A stretch of 8,671 nt of DNA from Candidatus Aerophobota bacterium (GTDB lineage Bacteria > Aerophobota > Aerophobia > Aerophobales > B3-G15): assembly GCA_021162265.1 (NCBI GenBank), contig JAGGZA010000049.1:1-8671 (forward strand), written 5' to 3'. The notes beneath the pieces were generated by a model, which saw nothing but the letters and a program-made list of their open reading frames with translations, was not told where the DNA came from and ran no database searches. Within the stretch, counting starts at the first letter, position 1. Each line of letters starts with the position of its first letter. Shown here piece by piece: positions 1-6,050 of the stretch. The position numbers and the translations under genes were made by a program.

Positions 1-284
1 CCGATGATGGACTGCTGGATATCTGTATAGTGAAAAAAGTGAATAAGTTAAAAATAATGCGTGCCTTTTTAAGAGTCTTTCTGAAGACAAAGCCCTTCCA
101 TCTTCCGGAAGTTAAAATATATAATGAAATCCCTGGAGTAGAGATTCACAGAGCGAAAAAAGTCTACCTGGAATCAGAAATCCCTCTCTATTCTCATGGG
201 GATGCAGAAATTATCTCCACCACTCCCCTCTCACTTGAGGTAATTCCCGGAGCCTTAAAAGTAGTGGTTCCCCCATCATCCTGA
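1..284 (+). CDS. Diacylglycerol kinase-family lipid kinase, C-terminal part (5' end outside window)
   Basis: The open frame enters from the left edge (first full codon at base 3) and ends at TGA 282-284, giving 93 visible residues. They begin with DDGLLDICIV, the motif typical of the C-terminal domain of the DagK/YegS/sphingosine-kinase family, in which an active-site acidic residue lies in the D-G-x-x-D segment. The tail SHGDAEI...PLSLEVIPGALKVVVPP matches the closing beta-sandwich strands of the family, where the usual text is DGE...P. These enzymes phosphorylate diacylglycerol or related lipids at the inner face of the membrane using ATP. The N-terminal ATP-binding domain (GGDGT motif) is outside the window, so substrate and catalytic competence cannot be judged. 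A GTG at base 30 is internal and not a true start, because the family motif lies upstream of it. It is separated from the next gene by 121 bases. Confidence 0.85.
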   Translation, partial: DDGLLDICIVKKVNKLKIMRAFLRVFLKTKPFHLPEVKIYNEIPGVEIHRAKKVYLESEIPLYSHGDAEIISTTPLSLEVIPGALKVVVPPSS

Positions 285-300
285 GCCCTGTTAAGAGGCA

Positions 301-317
301 GATAAAACACTTTTATC
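301..317. repeat. Perfect 7-bp inverted repeat between lipid kinase and methyltransferase genes
   Basis: GATAAAA and TTTTATC are separated by CAC, a perfect 7-bp palindrome with a 3-base centre, 17 bases after the lipid kinase stop. A run of six T follows 11 bases later (329-334), too far for a standard intrinsic terminator. It could be a weak hairpin at the mRNA 3' end or a small operator for the next gene. The composition is AT-rich, so chance is possible. Confidence 0.3.
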
Positions 318-405
318 GATTATATCCCTTTTTTGGTTAGGGGTTAGGTAAAAATAAAAAATGCTTGATTTAAAAACTTTATTCTGATGGAAAAGGTGAT
401 AAAAA

Positions 406-990
406 ATGAAAAACTTACAGGCAAAAATGTTTAATAAAAAAGCTTCTGACCCTAAAAACAAACCGGACCAGATTATAGAAGCTATTGCATTAAAGCCTGG
501 TCAAATTATTGCTGATATTGGAGCAGGGGGAGGTTATTTTTCTCTAAGATTTGCCAAAATAGTAGGAAGAGAGGGAAAAGTTTATGCAGTTGATGTGAAC
601 CCAGATTTTCTGGAATTTATCAAAAACAGTGCTAAAGAAAAGAAATTAAATAATGTAATAACAAAGCTTACCACAGAAAACAGATTAGATTTACCTGAAA
701 AAAGTTTAGATTTTATTTTTATGCGCAACATCACTCATCATATATCAAATCGAGTTAAGTATTTTGAAAACTTAAAAAAATTTCTAAAGCCAGATGGCAG
801 GGTTATCATTATAGAATACAAGCCTGGTAAATCTCTCAGTTTTCGTGGAATATTTGGGCACCATGTAGCTAAAGAAATTATTGTACGGGAAATGGAAGAG
901 GCAGGGTACTTACTGGAAAAGGAATTTGATTTTTTGCCAGAACAGCATTTCACAATTTACTCAACGCGATATACATCTACCACCAGATAG
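406..990 (+). CDS. Class I SAM-dependent methyltransferase (Methyltransf_11/UbiE-like)
   Basis: This 194-residue protein has the Rossmann-type SAM-binding fold. Motif I is ADIGAGGGYFS (residues 36-46), the acidic residue binding the ribose of SAM is D63 in VYAVDVN, a motif resembling motif II is LPEKSLDFIF (97-106), and motif III is LKPDGRVIIIEYKPG (127-141). NITHHI (108-113) sits where small-molecule methyltransferases of this group place substrate-pocket residues. The start is set by ATG 406 with AAGGTGAT at 393-400, five bases upstream. The overall pattern resembles the UbiE/ArsM-like set of small-molecule methyltransferases, but nothing in the sequence identifies the substrate. Both neighbours are membrane-related (lipid kinase, AEC transporter), which gives no firm functional hint. 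The gene converges with the transporter gene across a 115-base gap. Methyltransferase activity is fairly sure; the pathway is unknown. Confidence 0.85.
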   Translation: MKNLQAKMFNKKASDPKNKPDQIIEAIALKPGQIIADIGAGGGYFSLRFAKIVGREGKVYAVDVNPDFLEFIKNSAKEKKLNNVITKLTTENRLDLPEKSLDFIFMRNITHHISNRVKYFENLKKFLKPDGRVIIIEYKPGKSLSFRGIFGHHVAKEIIVREMEEAGYLLEKEFDFLPEQHFTIYSTRYTSTTR

Positions 991-1002
991 ATGATCTATA
1001 TA

Positions 1003-1036
1003 AGCAGGTATCCTAAAAGTAATTTTTTTGCCTGCT
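1003..1036. repeat. Inverted repeat AGCAGG / CCTGCT in convergent gap
   Basis: AGCAGG (1003-1008) and CCTGCT (1031-1036) can form a 6-bp stem with a 22-base loop that itself holds AAAA and TTTT complements. It lies between the convergent methyltransferase and transporter genes, where a bidirectional terminator is expected, but neither side has a clean T-tract right after the stem. A second imperfect hairpin (CTCT 1037-1040 with AGAG 1055-1058) follows. Function as a terminator is uncertain. Confidence 0.25.
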
Positions 1037-1067
1037 CTCTATTTAAAAGTTAAAAGAGCGTCATATC

Positions 1068-1092
1068 TGTCAAATATTGAGACCTGACCCCG
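1068..1092. other. Candidate dispersed or mobile-element-type conserved sequence
   Basis: Read on the minus strand this stretch contains CGGGGTCAGGTCTCAAT followed by ATTTGACA. From memory, strings of this kind (GGGGTCAGGTCT... with a TTTGACA tail) recur in many unrelated bacterial genomes, often near REP-type or transposase-linked DNA. That recollection is not verified here. It is non-coding and starts 13 bases past the stop codon of the AEC transporter. No transposase or matching second copy is present in the window. Confidence 0.3.
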
Positions 1093-1105
1093 TTTTAACT
1101 CGTTT

Positions 1106-2038
1106 CTACACAATACTCAGAAAAAAAGGAACAGTAAAAGCACTTAAAAGAGTGGTCCAGAAAACTCCCGAGGCAGCCAGATTGGAGTCAGAATTATACT
1201 TTTCTGCAAGAACAGAGCTGAGAACCATAGAAGGCATAGCAGCTTCTAAGATAATTATCTTCTTCATTAAGATGGAAAGATTAAGGAGAGAAACGATAAG
1301 AATAAAACAAAAAGGCACAACTAACAATTTACCCATACTTAAGGCGGTTAAAGTTTTCCACTCTATCTTACGATAAAAATCTGTTCCATAAAGCAAAGAA
1401 CCTGTTGCAATTAAAGACATGGGTATCGTTACACTACCAAGAATGTTGGACACTCTTATAAGAACTTGAGGCAACTTAAATTCAACCATAATTACTATAA
1501 AACCAGCAATTAAAGCTACAATTCCCGGGTTTAAAATGTTCTTTAAAACATCTTTTTTTAACATCCTGTCTTTCCCGGAAGATATAAGCCCTATGCCAAA
1601 GGTCCATATAATAAGACTAACTCCGAAGTCAAAGAGAATAATTCTTACAACTGCCTGCGGTCCATAAAGGGAAAAACCTATCGGGATAGAAAGAAAAGAT
1701 GTATTACCAAAAGCACACAGCATAAGGAAAGTTCTCTTCCCTGCTTCCTTTAAATTTACCTTTGATTTTAAAAACATTAACAAAAAAACGCCTATAAAGT
1801 ATCCCAGAAAACAACTCAATACTCCAAGAACAATTAAAATCATGGCATCTAAAACCATCTCTCTTGAGAACTGGGTCAGTATTGAATAAAATATCAGAGC
1901 AGGAAGAGTAACCAAGATCAAAAGATTACTTAAACTACCCGTAAAATCCTTATTTATGATTTTTATATGCCTTGCCAGCATCCCGATAAATATAAGAATA
2001 AACATAACAGAAATTGTAGAAAATACCTGTAAGAACAT
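1106..2038 (-). CDS. AEC-family (auxin efflux carrier-type) transporter
   Basis: This 310-residue, almost wholly hydrophobic protein has about ten transmembrane segments in two halves joined by a charged loop near residues 153-167 (SSGKDRMLKKDVLK). Family hallmarks are the N-terminal FILIFIGMLARH (13-24), FGNTSFLSIPIGFSLYG (110-126) and AAMPSMVLSSVLAEKY (266-281), which match the AEC/BASS-like fold with unwound helix crossings. Bacterial members export or take up small organic acids or similar anions; the substrate cannot be read from the sequence. A TTG at 2062 opens the frame, but ATG at 2036-2038 is preferred because GAGGG lies seven bases upstream (complement of 2046-2050) and the protein then begins directly with the first membrane helix. 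The stop is TAG at 1106-1108. The gene diverges from the metallo-hydrolase operon and stands alone on its strand. Confidence 0.85.
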   Translation of the reverse strand: MFLQVFSTISVMFILIFIGMLARHIKIINKDFTGSLSNLLILVTLPALIFYSILTQFSREMVLDAMILIVLGVLSCFLGYFIGVFLLMFLKSKVNLKEAGKRTFLMLCAFGNTSFLSIPIGFSLYGPQAVVRIILFDFGVSLIIWTFGIGLISSGKDRMLKKDVLKNILNPGIVALIAGFIVIMVEFKLPQVLIRVSNILGSVTIPMSLIATGSLLYGTDFYRKIEWKTLTALSMGKLLVVPFCFILIVSLLNLSILMKKIIILEAAMPSMVLSSVLAEKYNSDSNLAASGVFWTTLLSAFTVPFFLSIV

Positions 2039-2103
2039 ATTTATACCCTCAAGCAAAGGCAAGTTTTATATTTGATTAAACCGCGAGTTTGTTTTATGTA
2101 TGC

Positions 2104-2132
2104 ATTATAACAATTTTCAACTGGAGAAGCAA
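2104..2132 (-). promoter_or_regulatory. Possible sigma-70-type promoter for AEC transporter gene
   Basis: On the minus strand a perfect TATAAT (complement of 2104-2109) lies 17 bases downstream of TTGCTT (complement of 2127-2132). Transcription would begin near 2097, leaving a 5' leader of about 60 bases before ATG 2038. The -35 element matches consensus at only three positions and the region is AT-rich, so this is tentative. Confidence 0.35.
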
Positions 2133-2246
2133 TTTGAGTACATGATTATAAAAAAAGTTGGAATGAACGTCATAAGATATAAGAGGGATAAAAAGAAGGT
2201 CTTCAGATATAGCTTTTCCTGGCTTATCTTATTTTTATTGAGCTTG

Positions 2247-2274
2247 TTGACCTTAAGGGTATTTGTTTTATATT
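2247..2274 (+). promoter_or_regulatory. Likely sigma-70-type promoter for mbl-rimO-rSAM-DUF488 operon
   Basis: TTGACC (2247-2252, five of six consensus bases) and TATATT (2269-2274, five of six) are spaced by 16 bases. Transcription would start near 2281, about 31 bases before the TTG start codon at 2312 and just ahead of its AGGAG. The position fits a promoter for the whole plus-strand run, since downstream genes have no room for their own. Confidence 0.55.
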
Positions 2275-2311
2275 TTATATTTTATAAAATAATTCTGAAC
2301 AGGAGCAAAAC

Positions 2312-3085
2312 TTGGGAAAAATAAAATTCTTAGGAACTGCTGGAGCAAGGATGGTTATGATAAAACAACTCAGGTCCTCGGGTGGAATCTGGCTAAACCT
2401 GGATGATACTAACATTTTAATAGATCCAGGTCCCGGGTGTCTCGTAAGATGTGTAAAATCCCGTCCAAAACTTGATCCAGCAAAACTTGATGCAATAGTT
2501 TTAACTCACAAGCATCTTGACCACTCAGGTGATATAAACGTAATGATAGAAGCTATGACTGATGGAGGATTTAAAAAAAGAGGAATTTTGTTTGCTCCAG
2601 AAGATGCTCTAAAAGGAGAAGATACAGTAATATTTAAATATTTGCGTAATTTCCCAGAGAAAATAGAAGTGCTGCAGGAAAAAGGAAATTATAAAATAAA
2701 GGATGTTTACCTTACTACACCTGTAAGACACAAGCATGGAGTAGAAACTTATGGTTTAAATATAGATTTTAAAGGATTATCCATTTCTTTTATAACCGAT
2801 AGCCGATATTTTGAGGGGTTAGAAAGATTTTATCAGGGAAGAATAGTTATCATTAATGTTGTAAGGTTTAAACCAAGAGAAGGCGTTGATCATTTAAGTC
2901 TTGAGGATGCCGAGAGAATAATAAGCCTGAATAGACCGGACCTTTCCATTTTAACCCACTTTGGAATGACCATGCTTCGTGCAAAACCCTGGGAAATAGC
3001 TAAAAATCTCGAGGAAAAGTTAAAACTAAAAGTTATTGCAGCAAATGATGGAATGGAGATAAACCTTGACACCTATAAAAAATAA
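2312..3085 (+). CDS. Metallo-beta-lactamase-fold metal-dependent hydrolase
   Basis: This 257-residue protein has the di-metal hydrolase signature THKHLDHSGD (65-74, the H-x-H-x-D-H motif at H66, H68, D70, H71). Later candidate metal ligands are H140/H142 in VRHKHG, D163 in TDSRYF and H216 in LTHFGM. The fold and the late HFGM motif resemble RNase Z-like and general MBL hydrolases, but the extended exosite arm typical of true RNase Z is not evident, so the substrate is open. The TTG start is the only option: TAA at 2285-2287 closes the frame upstream, no other start codon lies between, AGGAG at 2301-2305 is six bases ahead, and the fold begins at once with KIKFLGTAGAR. The 3' end overlaps the rimO start by 20 bases, so the two are probably translationally coupled. 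Confidence 0.85.
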   Translation: MGKIKFLGTAGARMVMIKQLRSSGGIWLNLDDTNILIDPGPGCLVRCVKSRPKLDPAKLDAIVLTHKHLDHSGDINVMIEAMTDGGFKKRGILFAPEDALKGEDTVIFKYLRNFPEKIEVLQEKGNYKIKDVYLTTPVRHKHGVETYGLNIDFKGLSISFITDSRYFEGLERFYQGRIVIINVVRFKPREGVDHLSLEDAERIISLNRPDLSILTHFGMTMLRAKPWEIAKNLEEKLKLKVIAANDGMEINLDTYKK

Positions 3086-4412
3086 GGGGAAACTTACGGT
3101 AGGTCTTGTATCACTGGGTTGCCCCAAAAATCTTATTGATAGTGAGGTTATCCTTGGAAAATTAGGAGAAAAGGGATATATTTTAACCTCATCTTACCTC
3201 AGTGCAGATATTATAATAGTAAATACCTGTAGCTTTATCAGTGCTGCAAGAGAGGAAAGTTATGAGGTAATCTCCAGAATAATAAGAAATAAATCTCCTC
3301 ATCAGAAATTAATTGTGTGTGGCTGTCTTCCTCAACTGGAAAAAAGAAAGCTATTTTCTAAATTCCCCGAAATAGATGCTCTCCTCGGAACGTCCGATTT
3401 TCATCAGATAGACAAAGTTATAGAGAAGACTATTCTTAAAAAAGAGCGTGTATTTTCTGTATCAAAGCCACAGTTTATTTATAACTCAAATTTTTCAAGA
3501 CTGGTCTCCACTCCTCCAGGTTACGCTTACCTTAAAATAGCAGAAGGATGTTCCAATAGATGCTCCTATTGTCTCATCCCCAGACTCAGAGGTAGCTTTA
3601 GAAGCAGAGAGATAAATGATGTTATAAAAGAAGCAAAAGACCTTGCAACCATGGGAATTAAAGAGGTTATACTAATTGCTCAGGATACCAGCTTTTACGG
3701 AAATGATAGAGGAGAGAAGAATTATCTTTCTTCCTTATTAAAAAAACTTGAAAAAATCAAGGGTATAGAATGGATAAGATTGCTTTATCTTCATCCCCTG
3801 CACTTTGATTTTGAAATAATAAAATTGATGAAATATTCCTCAAAGATATGTAGATACCTTGACATACCTGTTCAGCATACTCACAATGATATTTTAAAAC
3901 TCATGGGGCGTCCGCCCTTTGAAAAGACATTAAGAATAATAGAAAAAGCGAGGGAAAACATTCCTGAGATTTCTCTCAGGACAACACTAATCGTAGGATT
4001 TCCCGGTGAAAGAGAACATCATTTTAAAAAACTCCTGAAAGATATAGAAAAGCTACAATTTGACTGGCTGGGAGTTTTTACCTATTCAAGAGAAAAGGGA
4101 ACTCCCGCCTACTTCATGCCCTCTCAGCTACCGCATGAGGTTAAGGAGAAAAGAAAAAAAATCATCCTGAAATTGCAGCAATCCATAACAGAAAAGAAAA
4201 ACAGAGAAAGGATAGGAAAAACCTATCCTGTAATTGTAGATATTGCTCTGGATATAGATTTAATGAAAGAAGGAGAAGGACACACCTTTTTCCAGGCTCC
4301 GGAAATTGATGGTAAGAGCGTTTTTAAGGAACCTTTTTCTCAGGGAAGTATCTTCCAGGGGAAGGTAAAGGAAGTTAAAAACACCTTTGATCTTTATGTA
4401 TGCAGAGTATAA
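3066..4412 (+). CDS. rimO: Ribosomal protein S12 methylthiotransferase RimO (radical SAM)
   Basis: RimO adds a methylthio group to a conserved aspartate of ribosomal protein S12, using SAM and two [4Fe-4S] clusters. Domains in order are UPF0004 (about residues 10-115), with auxiliary-cluster cysteines C19 (SLGCPKN), C55 (NTCSF) and C87 (CGCLPQ); the radical SAM barrel (about 150-370), with C162, C166 and C169 in EGCSNRCSYC; and a C-terminal TRAM domain (about 375-446). The SLGCPKNLIDSE motif favours RimO over the tRNA enzymes MiaB and MtaB. Its 448 residues are normal length. The start is TTG 3066: TAA at 3060-3062 closes the frame upstream, no ATG, GTG or other TTG occurs before the first motif, and GGAG (3055-3058) is seven bases ahead. 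It overlaps the hydrolase gene by 20 bases and is followed after 3 bases by the next radical SAM gene. Confidence 0.95.
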   Translation: MTPIKNKGKLTVGLVSLGCPKNLIDSEVILGKLGEKGYILTSSYLSADIIIVNTCSFISAAREESYEVISRIIRNKSPHQKLIVCGCLPQLEKRKLFSKFPEIDALLGTSDFHQIDKVIEKTILKKERVFSVSKPQFIYNSNFSRLVSTPPGYAYLKIAEGCSNRCSYCLIPRLRGSFRSREINDVIKEAKDLATMGIKEVILIAQDTSFYGNDRGEKNYLSSLLKKLEKIKGIEWIRLLYLHPLHFDFEIIKLMKYSSKICRYLDIPVQHTHNDILKLMGRPPFEKTLRIIEKARENIPEISLRTTLIVGFPGEREHHFKKLLKDIEKLQFDWLGVFTYSREKGTPAYFMPSQLPHEVKEKRKKIILKLQQSITEKKNRERIGKTYPVIVDIALDIDLMKEGEGHTFFQAPEIDGKSVFKEPFSQGSIFQGKVKEVKNTFDLYVCRV

Positions 4413-4415
4413 AAT

Positions 4416-5597
4416 ATGGACACTGTAAAGATAAACGGAAAGGAATACAGGGTAATAAAGGAACCTCAACCTCATATCCTTGTCCCCACAAAAAAACAGC
4501 TTCACGGGTGGTGGCCTGGAAAAAGAGAGTGTACAGCAGAAAGACTTCTTGTTAATCCCTACAATGGGTGTGGAATAGGATGTTTTTTCTGCTATACTCT
4601 TTCCTTTCCTGGATACTTTCAATTATTTAGAGAAAAAGGAATCATAACCGTTGCAAAGGATTTTGATAGAGAAGTTGCAAAACAACTTGACTCTATTGAT
4701 GTCGCATCCTGCGGATATCTTTCTCCTGTAACCGATCCCTTTCAACCTGTTAATTCTATATACAGACTATCCGAGAAAATCATAAAGGTGTTTGTGGAAA
4801 GAAATATCCCTATAGAATTTATAACCAAGGCTAAAATCCCTCCCGGGGTAATTGAAATTATGAAAAGCCAGTCTCATTGTTTTGGGCAGGTTTCCATCCT
4901 CACTCCTGAGGAAAAACTGAGGAAAATCCTTGTTCCCGGCGGAGCGACAACTGACAAGCTTTTTGAAAACATAGAACTTTTATCAAATAATAACATTTTC
5001 TCTGTATGCAGGATAGACCCCATTTTCCCCTTTATAACAGACAACATGGAAGATATAAAGGAGATTATACAAAAAGCAAAGGACTCAGGATGCACACACA
5101 TAGTGGCAAGCTGTCTTGATATTCCCCTTAAAATATTCAATCAAATTTTAAACGTAATAGATAAAAAATTTGGCACAGGATACAAGTGGGACTATCGAAA
5201 ACTCTACAGAGAAAACATAGATGGATATATGCATGCCGATATAAACTACAGAAAAAAAATATTTGACAGGATGCGCAACATCTGCGAGAGAAAAAACCTG
5301 ACTTTTGCACTCTGTATGGAATACGAGCTTATTGATGGTAAACCACAGGGTTTAAATAGAGAATTCATGAGTTCTACTAACTGTGAAGGTGTGGATATAC
5401 CTGTATACATAAGAAAAGGAGATAAGTTTTATCCGGCAGCAAATTGCAAAGGGAATTGCCTTAACTGCACAACGCCAGAGTGTGGTATACCTGATCTTGC
5501 CATGGGAAAAGGCAAAGGAAATACCAGCTGGAAGCTAAAGGACTATCGCAGATGGTCAAAGAATCTGAGAAATAAAATGTTTGAATTCAAGCAATAA
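4416..5597 (+). CDS. SPL-like (COG1533-type) radical SAM protein with extra C-terminal Cys cluster
   Basis: This 393-residue protein carries VNPYNGCGIGCFFCY (46-60), the radical SAM CxxxCxxC with C52, C56 and C59 in the NPYxGCxxxCxxCY form typical of the spore-photoproduct-lyase-like/'DNA repair photolyase' group. LSPVTDPFQPVN (102-113) is a second hallmark of that group. True SPL has its cluster nearer residue 90 and a dedicated thymine-dimer-repair cysteine, and no sporulation gene is seen here, so a different reaction is likely. A second cysteine group, C344, C348, C351 and C356 (NCKGNCLNCTTPEC), could bind an auxiliary Fe-S cluster or zinc. The ATG lies 3 bases after the rimO stop with only a weak AGAG upstream, and the DUF488 gene follows directly. 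Substrate unknown; involvement with nucleic acid is inferred from family and partner only. Confidence 0.8.
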   Translation: MDTVKINGKEYRVIKEPQPHILVPTKKQLHGWWPGKRECTAERLLVNPYNGCGIGCFFCYTLSFPGYFQLFREKGIITVAKDFDREVAKQLDSIDVASCGYLSPVTDPFQPVNSIYRLSEKIIKVFVERNIPIEFITKAKIPPGVIEIMKSQSHCFGQVSILTPEEKLRKILVPGGATTDKLFENIELLSNNNIFSVCRIDPIFPFITDNMEDIKEIIQKAKDSGCTHIVASCLDIPLKIFNQILNVIDKKFGTGYKWDYRKLYRENIDGYMHADINYRKKIFDRMRNICERKNLTFALCMEYELIDGKPQGLNREFMSSTNCEGVDIPVYIRKGDKFYPAANCKGNCLNCTTPECGIPDLAMGKGKGNTSWKLKDYRRWSKNLRNKMFEFKQ

Positions 5598-5600
5598 TTG

Positions 5601-6050
5601 ATGACTGTTGATAAACATAAAAAACTTTATACTCTGGGAACAAGCAACAGGGAAAGCAAAGACTTTTTAGAAATACTGAAAACCTACTGCATTGAGGCTG
5701 TAATTGATGTTCGCAGATTCCCCACCAGCAGATGGGAACACTTTAAAAAGGAAAATCTCCAAAAGATACTTGAAAAAGAGGGTATAAATTACTTTTATCT
5801 TGGCAGGGAGCTGGGAGGATACAGAAAAGAAGGATATGAGAAACACATAGAAACTCCTCTTTTTAAAGAGGGAATACAAAGGCTGGAAAAAATAGCTACC
5901 AGACTAACCTCTGTTTTTATATGCGCAGAGAAACTTCCCTGGAAGTGTCACCGTCGGTTCATAGCAGATGTTCTTCAAAAAAGAGGATGGAAGGTAATCC
6001 ATATCATTGATCGGCAAAGAACGTGGAATCCGCGGACTTCCCTTTTTTAA
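5601..6050 (+). CDS. DUF488 family protein
   Basis: This 149-residue protein has the DUF488 pattern: TLGTSN (11-16), IDVRRFPTSRWEHF (35-48), YLGRELGGYR (66-75) and ICAEKLPWKCHRRFIA (107-122), with the conserved C108 and C116-H117-R118. The family is widespread but has no settled biochemical role; its invariant Cys, Arg and His residues suggest an enzyme or a ligand-binding protein. A TTG at 5598 extends the frame by one codon, but ATG 5601 is the more natural start. No Shine-Dalgarno sequence precedes it, and it starts 3 bases past the stop of the radical SAM gene, so translation probably depends on the upstream gene. Its last 47 bases overlap, in antisense, the end of the minus-strand radical SAM gene, and residues after VIHI (about 132-149) lie outside the conserved domain. 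Confidence 0.85.
   Translation: MTVDKHKKLYTLGTSNRESKDFLEILKTYCIEAVIDVRRFPTSRWEHFKKENLQKILEKEGINYFYLGRELGGYRKEGYEKHIETPLFKEGIQRLEKIATRLTSVFICAEKLPWKCHRRFIADVLQKRGWKVIHIIDRQRTWNPRTSLF
5977..6002 (-). terminator. Possible intrinsic terminator after minus-strand radical SAM gene
   Basis: On the minus strand, just past the TGA at 6004-6006, ATGGA and TCCAT can pair as a 5-bp stem with a 6-base loop (6002 down to 5987), followed after four bases by six T (complement of 5977-5982). The stem is short, so it is weak. It lies inside the opposing DUF488 coding sequence. Confidence 0.25.

Noticed and set aside
1003..1058. Bidirectional terminator between methyltransferase and transporter genes
   Set aside because: The stems have a large loop or a bulge and no adjacent T-tract on either strand, so only the inverted repeat was listed.
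1077..1376. 99-residue plus-strand frame
   Set aside because: It is antisense to the 3' half of the AEC transporter gene, which has clear family motifs, and has no recognisable domain.
2100..2324. 74-residue plus-strand frame with a hydrophobic stretch upstream of the MBL gene
   Set aside because: No ribosome binding site at usable spacing for its ATG codons, a likely promoter (2247-2274) lies inside it, it runs into the MBL gene start in another frame, and its hydrophobicity is expected from T-rich intergenic DNA.
3066..4412. MiaB or MtaB tRNA methylthiotransferase instead of RimO
   Set aside because: The SLGCPKNLIDSE motif around the first cysteine is characteristic of RimO.
4260..4622. 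120-residue minus-strand frame across the rimO / SPL-like junction
   Set aside because: It is antisense to two well-supported coding regions, cysteine- and serine-rich in a shadow-frame manner, with no ribosome binding site or motif.
4416..5597. True spore photoproduct lyase (splB)
   Set aside because: The radical SAM cysteines sit near residue 52 rather than about 90, the C-terminus carries an unrelated cysteine group, and no sporulation gene is nearby. Family-level naming only.
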